Positions 1 through 10,862 of a stretch of DNA of 64,000 bases are shown one piece after another. The position numbers and the translations under genes are program-made. The DNA comes from Paracoccus amoyensis (GTDB taxonomy: Bacteria; Pseudomonadota; Alphaproteobacteria; Rhodobacterales; Rhodobacteraceae), in assembly GCF_014490725.1 (NCBI RefSeq), contig NZ_JACOQL010000002.1, positions 558,001 to 622,000 of the forward strand, given 5' to 3'. How positions within the stretch are numbered: position 1 is the stretch's first letter; the number at the start of each line of letters is the position of its first letter. The notes under the pieces were generated by a model. It was not told the DNA's origin and did not search any database. It saw only the letters and a list, made by a program, of their open reading frames with translations.

Positions 1-723
1 CAGGGCGGCGGCAACGGTCAGCTGATCGGCATGCCAGCGGCAGCGGGTCATGTCGACCAATGCCAGATCGCGGTCCAGACCCATCACTTCGGCCATGGGC
101 GATACGGCGGGAATGCCGTAGAGCGAGGCGAACTTGCCGCTGGTCGCGGCCGCGCCCTTGGACAGACTGGCATCCTGTGGGTGGCCTACGATCAGCGCAT
201 CAAGGCCGCGCGCATAGGTCATGCAGCGGCCAAGGATCTTGCTGTCGGTCACGACGCGCACGCCATCGGTAAAGGCGATGGCACCGGCATCGGTCATGAA
301 GCCGATCTCGACCATTTCGCGGCCTTCGCGGCCTTTTGTCAGGGCGGCCATATGGCGGATGTTCACTGGCGCATCTGCGGCGCGGCGGGTCACGAATTCC
401 AGCGCTTCCGGCGTGTCGATGGGGGGCAGCGTGTCGGGGCGGGCGATGACCGTGGTTACACCACCAGCTGCAGCGGCCCGTCCTGCGCTGCGAAAGCTTT
501 CCTTGTGCCGCTCACCGGGTTCGCCGATCTTGACGCCCCAGTCGATCAGGCCGGGGGCGAGCGCCTTGCCATCACAGTCGACGATCGTGGCCCCTTCGGG
601 CGCGGCTTCCTGTGCGCCCGAGATGCCCTCGATAAGGCCATCACGCACCAGCAGGCTGCCCGTGCTGTCGGTCTGCGCCTCAGGATCAATCAGCCGGGCG
701 TTCTGAAACAGAAGGGTGGTCAC
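1..723 (-). CDS. pyrC: Dihydroorotase-like protein lacking the HxH metal motif (partial)
   Basis: N-terminal 241 codons of a dihydroorotase-like amidohydrolase; the C-terminus lies beyond the left edge. The start is a GTG at 723 overlapping the TGA of the upstream gene (GTGA), which points to coupled translation. The barrel entry PGLID is visible at residues 57-61, but the HxH pair expected right after it reads D-W-G-V-K (residues 61-65), so both metal-ligand histidines are missing. PyrC-like proteins of this kind next to pyrB are known in other proteobacteria as non-catalytic partners of aspartate transcarbamoylase. I infer the same structural role here and a catalytic dihydroorotase elsewhere in the genome. 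The family assignment is firm; the lack of activity is inference. Confidence 0.88.
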   Translation of the reverse strand, partial: MTTLLFQNARLIDPEAQTDSTGSLLVRDGLIEGISGAQEAAPEGATIVDCDGKALAPGLIDWGVKIGEPGERHKESFRSAGRAAAAGGVTTVIARPDTLPPIDTPEALEFVTRRAADAPVNIRHMAALTKGREGREMVEIGFMTDAGAIAFTDGVRVVTDSKILGRCMTYARGLDALIVGHPQDASLSKGAAATSGKFASLYGIPAVSPMAEVMGLDRDLALVDMTRCRWHADQLTVAAAL

Positions 724-1286
724 GATCTGGCCTCGACCTGTGAGAGGTTACGGGTCTGGATGTCGCGGATCATATTTCCGACCTCTACAATATCGGTGAT
801 GTTGATAAACCCGACGTCACGATAGGCCGGTTGACCGTTGATGTCATAGTTCAGCGATTCCTGCCCGAAAATCAGCGATCCGGGCGATCCGGGATGCACA
901 TCGAATTGCATATCCGGGGTGATGTCCCAATCCTTGATCGCGGTGCCGTCATAGATCAGCGCGCGCCGATCAGTCAGTGCATATCGCATGACGGCAAAGC
1001 GCTTGCGCCGCACCAGCAGAGGAATGATCAGGATGCCGCCCCCGACCAACGCAAACAACCCGCCAATCCCGCAAAAGGCGGCGATGAACATGACATCCTG
1101 GCCCTGAACCACAAGGCCAAGGATCAGAAACAACAGTCCCATCCCAAAGAAGATCGCCCCGAAAATCCACAGAAACGTGGTGTTTCCGTCGGCTTTGGGC
1201 TGCCCGACGGGTTGTCCCATCCAGATGATTGTTTCACCGGGGGCCAGTGCCAGCGACCATTCGGCGGCGGTTGGCGATTGCGTCAT
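720..1286 (-). CDS. Membrane protein with PH-like domain, between pyrB and pyrC-like
   Basis: 188-residue protein with two adjacent membrane segments (about residues 37-60 and 65-91), then a basic stretch (VRRKRF) and a soluble C-terminal half of about 95 residues. The pattern YALTDRRALIYDG just after the membrane pair is typical of bacterial PH-like domains (bPH/YdbT group). Its ATG (1284-1286) overlaps the TAA of pyrB by one base (TAATG), and its stop overlaps the GTG of pyrC-like, so it is the middle gene of a tightly coupled trio. An AGGAG sits about ten bases before the ATG. No enzymatic motif is seen. Its function is unknown; a membrane anchor or assembly role for the pyrimidine enzymes would be speculation. 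Confidence 0.85.
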   Translation of the reverse strand: MTQSPTAAEWSLALAPGETIIWMGQPVGQPKADGNTTFLWIFGAIFFGMGLLFLILGLVVQGQDVMFIAAFCGIGGLFALVGGGILIIPLLVRRKRFAVMRYALTDRRALIYDGTAIKDWDITPDMQFDVHPGSPGSLIFGQESLNYDINGQPAYRDVGFINITDIVEVGNMIRDIQTRNLSQVEARS

Positions 1287-2248
1287 TACACCATTACTCC
1301 TGACGCCTTTGCCCCACGTTCTGCCCGCAAATTCCGCGCCAGCAGATCCAGCGCGGCCATGCGGACGGCGACGCCCATCTCGACCTGATCCTGAATCACG
1401 CTGCGGTTGATGTCGTCGGCAATGGTGCCGTCGATCTCGACCCCGCGATTCATCGGGCCGGGATGCATGACGATGGCATCGGGGGCGGCCAGGGCCAGCT
1501 TTTCGGCGTCCAGTCCCCAACGGTGGAAATACTCCCGCTCGGACGGGATGAAGCCGCCATCCATCCGCTCTCGTTGCAGGCGCAGCATCATGACGACGTC
1601 AGCGCCTGTCAGGCCCTCGCGCATATCCTCGTAAAGTTCCACGCCCATATCTTTGACACCGGCGGGCATCAGCGTCGACGGGCCAATCAGACGAATGCGG
1701 TTTTCCATCTTGCCCAGCAGGATCAGGTTTGACCGCGCCACCCGGCTATGGGCGATGTCGCCACATATGGCGATGGTCAGGCGTTGCAGTCGTCCCTTGG
1801 CGCGGCGGATGGTCAGCGCATCCAACAGGGCCTGTGTCGGATGTTCGTGGCGGCCGTCGCCTGCATTGATGACGGCGCAATTCACCTTTTCTGCCAACAG
1901 GTTGACTGCGCCGCTGTTCGGGTGACGGACGACCAGAAGATCGGGCTGCATCGCGTTCAGCGTCAGCGCAGTATCGATCAGGGTTTCGCCCTTTTTGACG
2001 CTGCTGGTCTGCATCGACATGTTCATCACATCGGCGCCCAGACGCTTGCCGGCCAGCTCGAAACTGGATTGCGTGCGGGTCGAGTTTTCGAAGAACATGT
2101 TGATCTGGGTCAGGCCAGCCAGAACATCGGAATGTTTGACGGTGCGGCGGTTCAGCGCGACATATTCTTCGGCCAAATCCAGAAGCGTCACGATTTCGGC
2201 GGGTTTGAGGTGATCTATCCCCAAAAGGTGACGGGCGCGGAAACTCAT
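1286..2248 (-). CDS. pyrB: Aspartate carbamoyltransferase catalytic subunit
   Basis: 320-residue PyrB, which joins carbamoyl phosphate and aspartate in the first committed step of pyrimidine synthesis. The carbamoyl-phosphate loop FENSTRT (S56-T59), [10 protein letters not shown] and the HPGPMNRG aspartate-site loop are all present, so the enzyme looks intact. The start at 2248 is chosen because GGAGG lies five bases upstream, and the protein then begins [10 protein letters not shown] as in relatives; the upstream in-frame extension has no family similarity. It heads the operon with the PH-domain protein and pyrC-like. No pyrI is adjacent, in keeping with the class that pairs PyrB with a PyrC-type partner. 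Confidence 0.97.
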   Translation of the reverse strand: MSFRARHLLGIDHLKPAEIVTLLDLAEEYVALNRRTVKHSDVLAGLTQINMFFENSTRTQSSFELAGKRLGADVMNMSMQTSSVKKGETLIDTALTLNAMQPDLLVVRHPNSGAVNLLAEKVNCAVINAGDGRHEHPTQALLDALTIRRAKGRLQRLTIAICGDIAHSRVARSNLILLGKMENRIRLIGPSTLMPAGVKDMGVELYEDMREGLTGADVVMMLRLQRERMDGGFIPSEREYFHRWGLDAEKLALAAPDAIVMHPGPMNRGVEIDGTIADDINRSVIQDQVEMGVAVRMAALDLLARNLRAERGAKASGVMV

Positions 2249-2404
2249 GTAACCCTCCGGCGGCTGGAATCTGCCCTCTATCGCAGATGGCTGATGCTGG
2301 GGCAAGCGGGGCGGTTGTGGCTTTCCTGCCGCCACATGTCCTTGTGCCTGCAAATTTTTGTAACGCAGATTGCGGGGGCGTCCGGGTAAGCGTATGGCGA
2401 GCGG

Positions 2405-3778
2405 ATGTTTGGTCGTTATGCACCTCATATCGCGGCGACGCTGTCGCTGGGCTTACCCTTGATTGGCAGTCATCTGGCGCGAATGGCAATCGGCGTCGGC
2501 GATACCGTCATGGTCGGATGGTATGGCGTCGAGGAACTTGCGGCGCTGGTGATTGCCACGTCGTTTTTCATGATCATGTTCTTTCTGGGCATGGGTTTCG
2601 GCACGGGGGTTATGGGCATCCTTGCGACCGCGCTGGAGCGCGGCGATGAAACCGAGGTGCGGCGTGGCACGCGCATGGCCCTGTGGCTGTCTTTCGGCTT
2701 TTCGCTTCTGGTGATGCCGCTGATGTGGTTTTCCGGTCCGATCCTGCTGAGCCTGGGCCAGACCGAGATTACCGCGCAGCTGTCGCAGGATTACCTGCGC
2801 ATCGCCGGGTGGGGGCTGGCGCTTACCCTGGGTGGGTTGACGCTGAACTCTTATCTTGCCGCGCTGGAGCGTCCGCAGATCATCATGTGGATCACGCTTG
2901 CCGGGCTGCCGATGAATGTGGGGCTGAACTGGATCCTGATCTTCGGGAACCTCGGCGCGCCGGAACTGGGTGTTCGTGGCGCGGCCATTGCCAGCGTTCT
3001 GACGCAATTCGTGCAACTGGTGCTGCTTGTGCTTTATGCGAACTGGCTGCCCATCGCGCGCAAATATAACCTGTTTCAACGGTTCTGGAAGCCCGACTGG
3101 CATGCGATGCGCAGTGTTGCGCGGATCGGTTGGCCCATCGGTCTGACCATGCTGGCCGAGGGGGGGCTGTTCGTCGGGTCCAACGTGATGATGGGCTGGA
3201 TCGGCACGCAGGAACTGGCCGCCCACGGGATCGCGCTGCAAATCACCGCCATCACCTTTATGGCGCATCTGGGCCTGTCAAATGCAGCAACAATCCGCGT
3301 CGGTCAGGCGAAGGGGCGGGGCGATGCTCTGTGGATGCGCGATGCGGCGGTGACGGTCATCGCCATTTCGGTGATCTTTGCGTTTATCGCAATCGCCATC
3401 TATCTGCTGTTCGCGCAACCTCTGGTCGGGCTTTATCTGTCGCCAGACGATCCCGAAGCGCCTGCGATCATCACGCTTGGTGCCGGATTGCTGATGTATG
3501 CGGCGCTGTTCCAACTGACCGATGCCATGCAGGTCATTGCGCTTGGCTGTCTGCGCGGCGTTCACGATACGCGCGTGCCAATGTGGATTGCGACCTTCAG
3601 TTACTGGGTTGTGGGGATGCCTGTCGCCTATGGGCTTGCCTTCCATCTGGGATTCGGCCCTGCCGGACTTTGGCTGGGGCTGTGCGTGGGTTTGACGGTT
3701 GCGGCGATCCTGCTGATGCTGCGCTTCTGGCGCGGACTGTATCGCGGGGACTGGACCGCACCGCAGCCTGCGGGCTAA
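2405..3778 (+). CDS. MATE family multidrug/Na+ antiporter
   Basis: 457-residue, strongly hydrophobic inner-membrane protein with about twelve membrane segments arranged as two six-helix halves, the usual size of NorM/DinF-type exporters. The N-terminal half carries [19 protein letters not shown] and the second half repeats the pattern ([15 protein letters not shown], starting near residue 248), the internal duplication typical of MATE proteins. Such proteins expel cationic drugs or metabolites in exchange for Na+ or H+; the substrate cannot be read from the sequence. It is divergent from pyrB and followed after 32 bases by the RAM-domain gene. Confidence 0.93.
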   Translation: MFGRYAPHIAATLSLGLPLIGSHLARMAIGVGDTVMVGWYGVEELAALVIATSFFMIMFFLGMGFGTGVMGILATALERGDETEVRRGTRMALWLSFGFSLLVMPLMWFSGPILLSLGQTEITAQLSQDYLRIAGWGLALTLGGLTLNSYLAALERPQIIMWITLAGLPMNVGLNWILIFGNLGAPELGVRGAAIASVLTQFVQLVLLVLYANWLPIARKYNLFQRFWKPDWHAMRSVARIGWPIGLTMLAEGGLFVGSNVMMGWIGTQELAAHGIALQITAITFMAHLGLSNAATIRVGQAKGRGDALWMRDAAVTVIAISVIFAFIAIAIYLLFAQPLVGLYLSPDDPEAPAIITLGAGLLMYAALFQLTDAMQVIALGCLRGVHDTRVPMWIATFSYWVVGMPVAYGLAFHLGFGPAGLWLGLCVGLTVAAILLMLRFWRGLYRGDWTAPQPAG

Positions 3779-3810
3779 CTTGCGCCAAACAACCAGCCAA
3801 GGAGATGCCG

Positions 3811-4047
3811 ATGCGACCCGTCTTTGTCCAGTTCCGCTGCGAGCCCGGCAAGACCTACGAGGTCGCCGACGCCATCTATGACCGCGAAATCGTCAGCGAG
3901 CTTTATTCGACCTCGGGCGATTATGATCTGCTGGCCAAGGTCTATATCCCTGAAGATGAGGATGTCGGGCGTTTCCTGTCGGAAAACCTGTTCGACATTC
4001 CCCATATCAGTCGCACGCTGACCACCATGACCTTTCGCGCGTTTTAA
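3811..4047 (+). CDS. Stand-alone Lrp/AsnC ligand-binding (RAM) domain protein
   Basis: 78-residue protein that matches only the C-terminal RAM domain of Lrp/AsnC regulators (VFVQFRCEPG..., SGDYDLLAKV, TLTTMTFRAF) and has no helix-turn-helix. RAM-only proteins are known and form oligomers that bind amino acids, possibly modulating full-length Lrp proteins. The start at 3811 is preferred over the ATG at 3805 because GGAG at 3801-3804 is then six bases away instead of touching the start codon. The aminotransferase gene begins ten bases after its stop, suggesting one transcript and an amino-acid link. Confidence 0.88.
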   Translation: MRPVFVQFRCEPGKTYEVADAIYDREIVSELYSTSGDYDLLAKVYIPEDEDVGRFLSENLFDIPHISRTLTTMTFRAF

Positions 4048-4057
4048 GGATCAGGCC

Positions 4058-5161
4058 ATGACCCTGATCCGCTTTGCGCCGATCCCGGCCTCCTTGCCGG
4101 CGACGGTTCCTTTCGTCGGGCCTGAAACCCTGCAACGCCAGCTGGGACAGGGTTTTGCGGCACGTCTGGGCGCGAATGAAAACGGGTTTGGTCCGTCGCC
4201 CAAGGCCGTCAAGGCAATGCAGGATGAGGCCGCAAACAGTTGGCAATATGGCGATCCGACCAGCCACGACCTGATCGGTGCCTTGGCCGCATATCATGGT
4301 GTTTCGGCTGAAAATATCGTTGTGGGCGAAGGGATCGACGGCCTTCTGGGCCTGCTGGTGCGGCTGCTGATCGCACCGGGCGATGCTGTTGCCACCTCTG
4401 AAGGGGCCTATCCGACCTTCAACTACCACGTCACGGGCTATGGTGGCGTGCTGCACAAGGTGCCGTATCGCGACGATGCAGAAGACCCGCAGGCGCTGGT
4501 GGAGCTTGCGCAGCGAACCGGGGCGCGGCTGGTCTATCTGGCCAATCCCGACAACCCGATGGGGAGTTGGCATAACGGGGGCGCGATCCTGCGGATGCTG
4601 GATCGGTTGCCGCCCGAAAGCCTGCTGGTGCTGGATGAGGCTTATGCTGAATTCGCGCCCGACGATGCCATTCCGGTGATTGCGGCAGATGATCCGCGGG
4701 TCATTCGGATGCGCACCTTTTCAAAGGCTTACGGGCTGGCAGGTGCGCGGATCGGCTATGCCATCGGTCATCCCGATCTGATTGCTGGTTTCGACCGCAT
4801 TCGTAACCATTTCGGTGTCAACCGGATCGCGCAGGCGGGCGCATTGGCGGCGCTGGCGGATCGGGACTGGCTGGCGCATGTGCAGCGCGAAGTTATCAAA
4901 TCGCGGGCCAGAATTGCCGGAATCGCCCAGCAAAACGGCATGACGGCGCTGCCATCGGCGACGAATTTCGTGGCTGTGGATACCGGCCGTGACGGCGTCT
5001 TTGCAGCGGATCTGGTGAAGGCATTGCAAGGTCAGGGCGTATTCGTGCGAATGCCCGGCGTCGCCCCACAGAATCGCTGCATTCGTATCAGCTGTGCGCC
5101 CGAAAGCAAGATGGCGATTTTGGACGCGCGGCTGCCCAAGGCGCTGGATACGCTGCGCTAG
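4058..5161 (+). CDS. Histidinol-phosphate aminotransferase-like PLP enzyme
   Basis: 367-residue fold-type I aminotransferase closest in pattern to HisC. Visible landmarks are LGANENGFGPSPKA, the cofactor-binding DEAYAEF (D193, Y196) and the PLP lysine in TFSKAYGLAGARIGY (K223). It would transfer an amino group between glutamate and a phosphorylated or aromatic substrate. Many Rhodobacteraceae carry more than one hisC-like gene, and with no his operon nearby this one may be a broad-specificity paralogue (for example acting on aromatic amino acids). It follows the RAM-domain gene by ten bases and is probably co-transcribed with it. Confidence 0.9.
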   Translation: MTLIRFAPIPASLPATVPFVGPETLQRQLGQGFAARLGANENGFGPSPKAVKAMQDEAANSWQYGDPTSHDLIGALAAYHGVSAENIVVGEGIDGLLGLLVRLLIAPGDAVATSEGAYPTFNYHVTGYGGVLHKVPYRDDAEDPQALVELAQRTGARLVYLANPDNPMGSWHNGGAILRMLDRLPPESLLVLDEAYAEFAPDDAIPVIAADDPRVIRMRTFSKAYGLAGARIGYAIGHPDLIAGFDRIRNHFGVNRIAQAGALAALADRDWLAHVQREVIKSRARIAGIAQQNGMTALPSATNFVAVDTGRDGVFAADLVKALQGQGVFVRMPGVAPQNRCIRISCAPESKMAILDARLPKALDTLR

Positions 5162-5173
5162 GTGGCGCAAGGA

Positions 5174-5443
5174 TCAGGCGGCCCGGTTTCTACCTGCGAT
5201 GAAAGGAAACCTCCGCCGCTTCCTTTCATCGAAACCCTTGTCATGCCCTGTCAGTGCATTGCGATTTTGGTCGTTCGATGTGCCGCCCCAGATGCGGTCA
5301 TTGCCTGCGCCGCCCTGAACGGTATCCATACCGTCGCCGCCAAGGATGACATCCTTGCCGCCATTCCCCAGAATCCTGACTGTGGCTTCCAACGAGCCGT
5401 CCTGACAGGTCATTCCGGTTGCGCTATCAAGTCGCACGAACAT
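5174..5443 (-). pseudogene. Remnant of an RTX (calcium-binding repeat) protein
   Basis: An open frame of 89 codons containing nonapeptide repeats of the hemolysin type: GGKDVILGGDG, MDTVQGGAGND and RIWGG, about three units that in intact proteins form a calcium-binding parallel beta-roll. The frame stays open upstream of the ATG back to a stop at about 5492 but offers no better start. Downstream of the repeats it runs into a perfect inverted repeat that encodes a basic tail (DERKRRR) unlike RTX proteins. Intact RTX proteins are usually hundreds of residues long with a C-terminal secretion signal, so I read this as a decayed fragment. A very small secreted protein cannot be excluded. Confidence 0.5.
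5197..5231. terminator. 12-bp perfect inverted repeat, likely bidirectional terminator
   Basis: The arms CGATGAAAGGAA (5197-5208) and TTCCTTTCATCG (5220-5231) pair perfectly around an 11-base loop. The site lies 36 bases after the HisC-like stop codon. There is no long T run, so it could be a weak terminator or an RNA-stabilising hairpin. It falls inside the 3' end of the RTX-like open frame on the other strand. Confidence 0.55.
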
Positions 5444-5491
5444 GAACAGAGATTCATGCCCCTCGACCGAGCGATCGCCATGGGCAACGGC

Positions 5492-5814
5492 TTATCCTCG
5501 CAGCGATTTCCTTCGCGCGTCGGCGGACATGGCGCGTTTCAGGTCCAGCAAGGCGATCTGTTTCTGCATCGCCTTGCGCTCTTCCTGATCCTCGATCTGG
5601 GCAAGGATGGCGCGCTTGGCCTCGACCTCTTTCTGATAGGCGATTTCGGGCGGGACAAAGCCCGCCTCTGCCATCATGCGGTGCAGAACATCATCCGCGC
5701 TTTCGCGCAGGCGTTCGCGGTCCAGCGGTTTGCCTTCGCCCTTCAGGCCGGTCAGTTCGCCGCGTGCGACAGCGGCATCAATTTGCCGCTGCGCAATGCG
5801 TTCGAACCAGCGCA

Positions 5815-5815
<1 letters not shown>
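5492..5815 (-). CDS. DUF1992 (DnaJ homologue subfamily C member 28-like) protein
   Basis: 107-residue acidic/basic mixed, soluble protein. The N-terminal block RIAQRQIDAAVARGEL, followed by LKGEGKPLD, is the hallmark of the DUF1992 domain, which is found alone in bacteria and in the eukaryotic DNAJC28 family; the bacterial function is unknown. The ATG at 5815 overlaps the valS TGA by one base (TGATG), with a GTG one codon upstream as an alternative start. The overlap implies it is translated from the valS transcript. Confidence 0.85.
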
Positions 5816-8904
<3,089 letters not shown>

Positions 8905-9107
8905 CGTCTTGATCCCGTATGTCTTATGTCGGGCTTAGCGAACTGCGGGGAAAAGGCCAAGCCTTGCTGTGCTGTGGGCGCGGCGGGCGTTGGCGGAAGG
9001 GCCGTATTAAACGCTTGCTTTAACGCCCCCATCTGCGAAACAGTGGAAGGGGTGAGGAAAACCGGACGCAATGATCCGGGCGGAAAGACATAACGGGAGG
9101 AGATACC

Positions 9108-10115
9108 GTGAAAAAGACATTTGTAACCGCCGCCTGCGGGCTGGCGCTGATGACGACTGGCGCACTGGCCGATCCGGCGGGCTGCGATGCTGGCGAAGAG
9201 GTGGTGAAGTTCAGCCACGTCACCAATAGCGACAAACATCCCAAAGGCATCGCCGCCGCCCTGTTCGCCGAACGTGTCAACGCCGAGATGGACGGCAAGA
9301 TGTGCGTCGAGGTCTATCCCAACACGACCCTCTATGATGACGATGCACTGCTGGAGGCGATGTTGCAGGGCGACGTGCAGATGGGCGCGCCCTCGCTGTC
9401 GAAATTCGAAACCTTCACCAAGGTTTTCCAGATCTACGATCTGCCCTTCATGTTCAAGAACATCGCTGCCGTGGATGAGTTTCAGGCCTCCGAGGCTGGC
9501 ATCGCGATGAAGTCCAGCATGGAGCGTCGGGGCATTCAGGGGCTGGAATTCTGGCATAACGGGATGAAGCAATTGTCTGCGGGCAAGCCGCTGGTGACGC
9601 CGGAAGATGCCAAGGGCCTGAAGTTCCGCGTTCAGCCCAGCGACGTGATCATCGCCCAGTTCGAGGCGCTTGGCGCGTCTGCCCAGCCGATGGCGTTCTC
9701 AGAGGTTTATGGCGCGTTGCAGACCGGCGTTGTCGACGGTCAGGAAAACGCGTGGTCGAACATCTATGGCCAGAAGTTCTACGAGGTTCAGGACGGCACG
9801 ACCGAAACCAATCACGGTGTCCTGGATTATCTGGTCGTCGCCTCGGTGGACTGGCTGGACGGCCTTGATCCGGCGGTCAAAGACCAGATGCTGAAGATAT
9901 TGAACGAAGTCTCGACCGAGCGGAACGGCGTCGTCAATGACGTCGATATGGAGGCGCGTCAGGCCATTCTGGATGCTGGCGGCAAGATCGTCGAGTTGGA
10001 CGACACGCAGCGTCAGGCATGGGTCGATGCGATGAAACCCGTGTGGGAGCAGTTCGCCGAAGGTGTTGGTCAGGACAACATCGACGCGGCGCAGGCCATC
10101 AACGAAAAACACTAA
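9108..10115 (+). CDS. dctP: TRAP transporter substrate-binding protein (DctP family)
   Basis: 335-residue periplasmic receptor with a signal peptide (basic MKK, hydrophobic core, cleavage probably after ALA at residue 21). The pattern EVVKFSHVTN...HPKGIAAALFAERVN is that of DctP-type receptors, and the carboxylate-binding arginine region KFRVQPSDV is present. It starts at GTG 9108, behind a strong GGGAGGAG. The ligand is probably an organic acid but cannot be named. It is the first gene of a P-Q-M operon. Confidence 0.94.
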   Translation: MKKTFVTAACGLALMTTGALADPAGCDAGEEVVKFSHVTNSDKHPKGIAAALFAERVNAEMDGKMCVEVYPNTTLYDDDALLEAMLQGDVQMGAPSLSKFETFTKVFQIYDLPFMFKNIAAVDEFQASEAGIAMKSSMERRGIQGLEFWHNGMKQLSAGKPLVTPEDAKGLKFRVQPSDVIIAQFEALGASAQPMAFSEVYGALQTGVVDGQENAWSNIYGQKFYEVQDGTTETNHGVLDYLVVASVDWLDGLDPAVKDQMLKILNEVSTERNGVVNDVDMEARQAILDAGGKIVELDDTQRQAWVDAMKPVWEQFAEGVGQDNIDAAQAINEKH

Positions 10116-10123
10116 GCCGATTG

Positions 10124-10149
10124 GGCCTGTCCGGTTTTCCGGGCAGGCC
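10124..10149 (+). terminator. Intercistronic hairpin between dctP and dctQ
   Basis: Arms GGCCTGTCCGG (10124-10134) and CCGGGCAGGCC (10139-10149) form an 11-bp stem with one G-U pair around a TTTT loop. It begins nine bases after the dctP stop and has no T run. In binding-protein operons such hairpins commonly protect or partly terminate the message so that the periplasmic receptor is made in excess over the permease; that reading is inference. Confidence 0.6.
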
Positions 10150-10178
10150 GTTTCATCGCGCGCAAGAGGGGAGGCGCC

Positions 10179-10859
10179 ATGAGCCAGGGGTATGAACCGC
10201 GAGGGGTGGTCGGCCGCTTTGTGAACAGCCTTGAACAGAACATCATCGCGATCATCCTTGGCGTGATGACCGTTCTGACATTCGTCAATGTCGTGCTGCG
10301 CTATGTTTTTCAAAGCTCGCTGATCTGGGGGCTTGAACTGACGCTGGCACTGTTTGCATGGCTGGTGCTTTTGGGCATATCGCATGCGGTCAAGATCAAC
10401 GCGCATCTGGGCGTGGATGCGGTGATCAATCTGCTGCCGCCAGCGGCCCGCCGGATTCTGGCGCTGATCGCGGGCGTCCTGTGCATTTTCTATGCCGCGC
10501 TGGTGCTGAAGGGGGCGTGGGATTACTGGGCGCCATTCGCGGGGTTTCAGCAAACCGGGGGGCGCTGGTTTCCAACCGGTTTCATCGAAACCCGCGACCG
10601 CGCCTTCTACGAGACCGAGCAGATCCCGATGCCGTTCTTCCTGAACTGGATGGGTGATGTGTTCAACATGGGCGAGGCTTATGACAAGTTGCCCCGTCTG
10701 GTGCCCTATGTCGTCCTGCCGGTCGGCATAGCATTGCTGCTGTTCCGCCTGCTGCAAGCCGTCTGGATGATCTGGAAAGGCGAACGTCAAAGCCTGATCG
10801 TCAGCCACGAAGCCGAGGATGCCATCGAGGAAGTCCGCCATATGAATCGCGGGGAATAG
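10179..10859 (+). CDS. dctQ: TRAP transporter small permease (DctQ family)
   Basis: 226-residue membrane protein with four predicted segments. The N-terminal pair (IIAIILGVMTVLTFVNVVLRY and the LELTLALFAWLVLLGISHAV region) is typical of DctQ. A loop of roughly 60 residues (FQQTGGRWFPTGFIETRDRAF...) separates helices 3 and 4; it is longer than in the smallest DctQ proteins and seen in a subset of dicarboxylate-type systems. It starts at ATG 10179 behind GGGGAGG. It partners DctM, whose gene begins three bases after its stop. Confidence 0.92.
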   Translation: MSQGYEPRGVVGRFVNSLEQNIIAIILGVMTVLTFVNVVLRYVFQSSLIWGLELTLALFAWLVLLGISHAVKINAHLGVDAVINLLPPAARRILALIAGVLCIFYAALVLKGAWDYWAPFAGFQQTGGRWFPTGFIETRDRAFYETEQIPMPFFLNWMGDVFNMGEAYDKLPRLVPYVVLPVGIALLLFRLLQAVWMIWKGERQSLIVSHEAEDAIEEVRHMNRGE

Positions 10860-10862
10860 CGG

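Noticed and set aside
8905..9107. T-box or leader-peptide control of valS
   Set aside because: No leader ORF, no antiterminator pairs and no T-box sequence seen upstream of valS.
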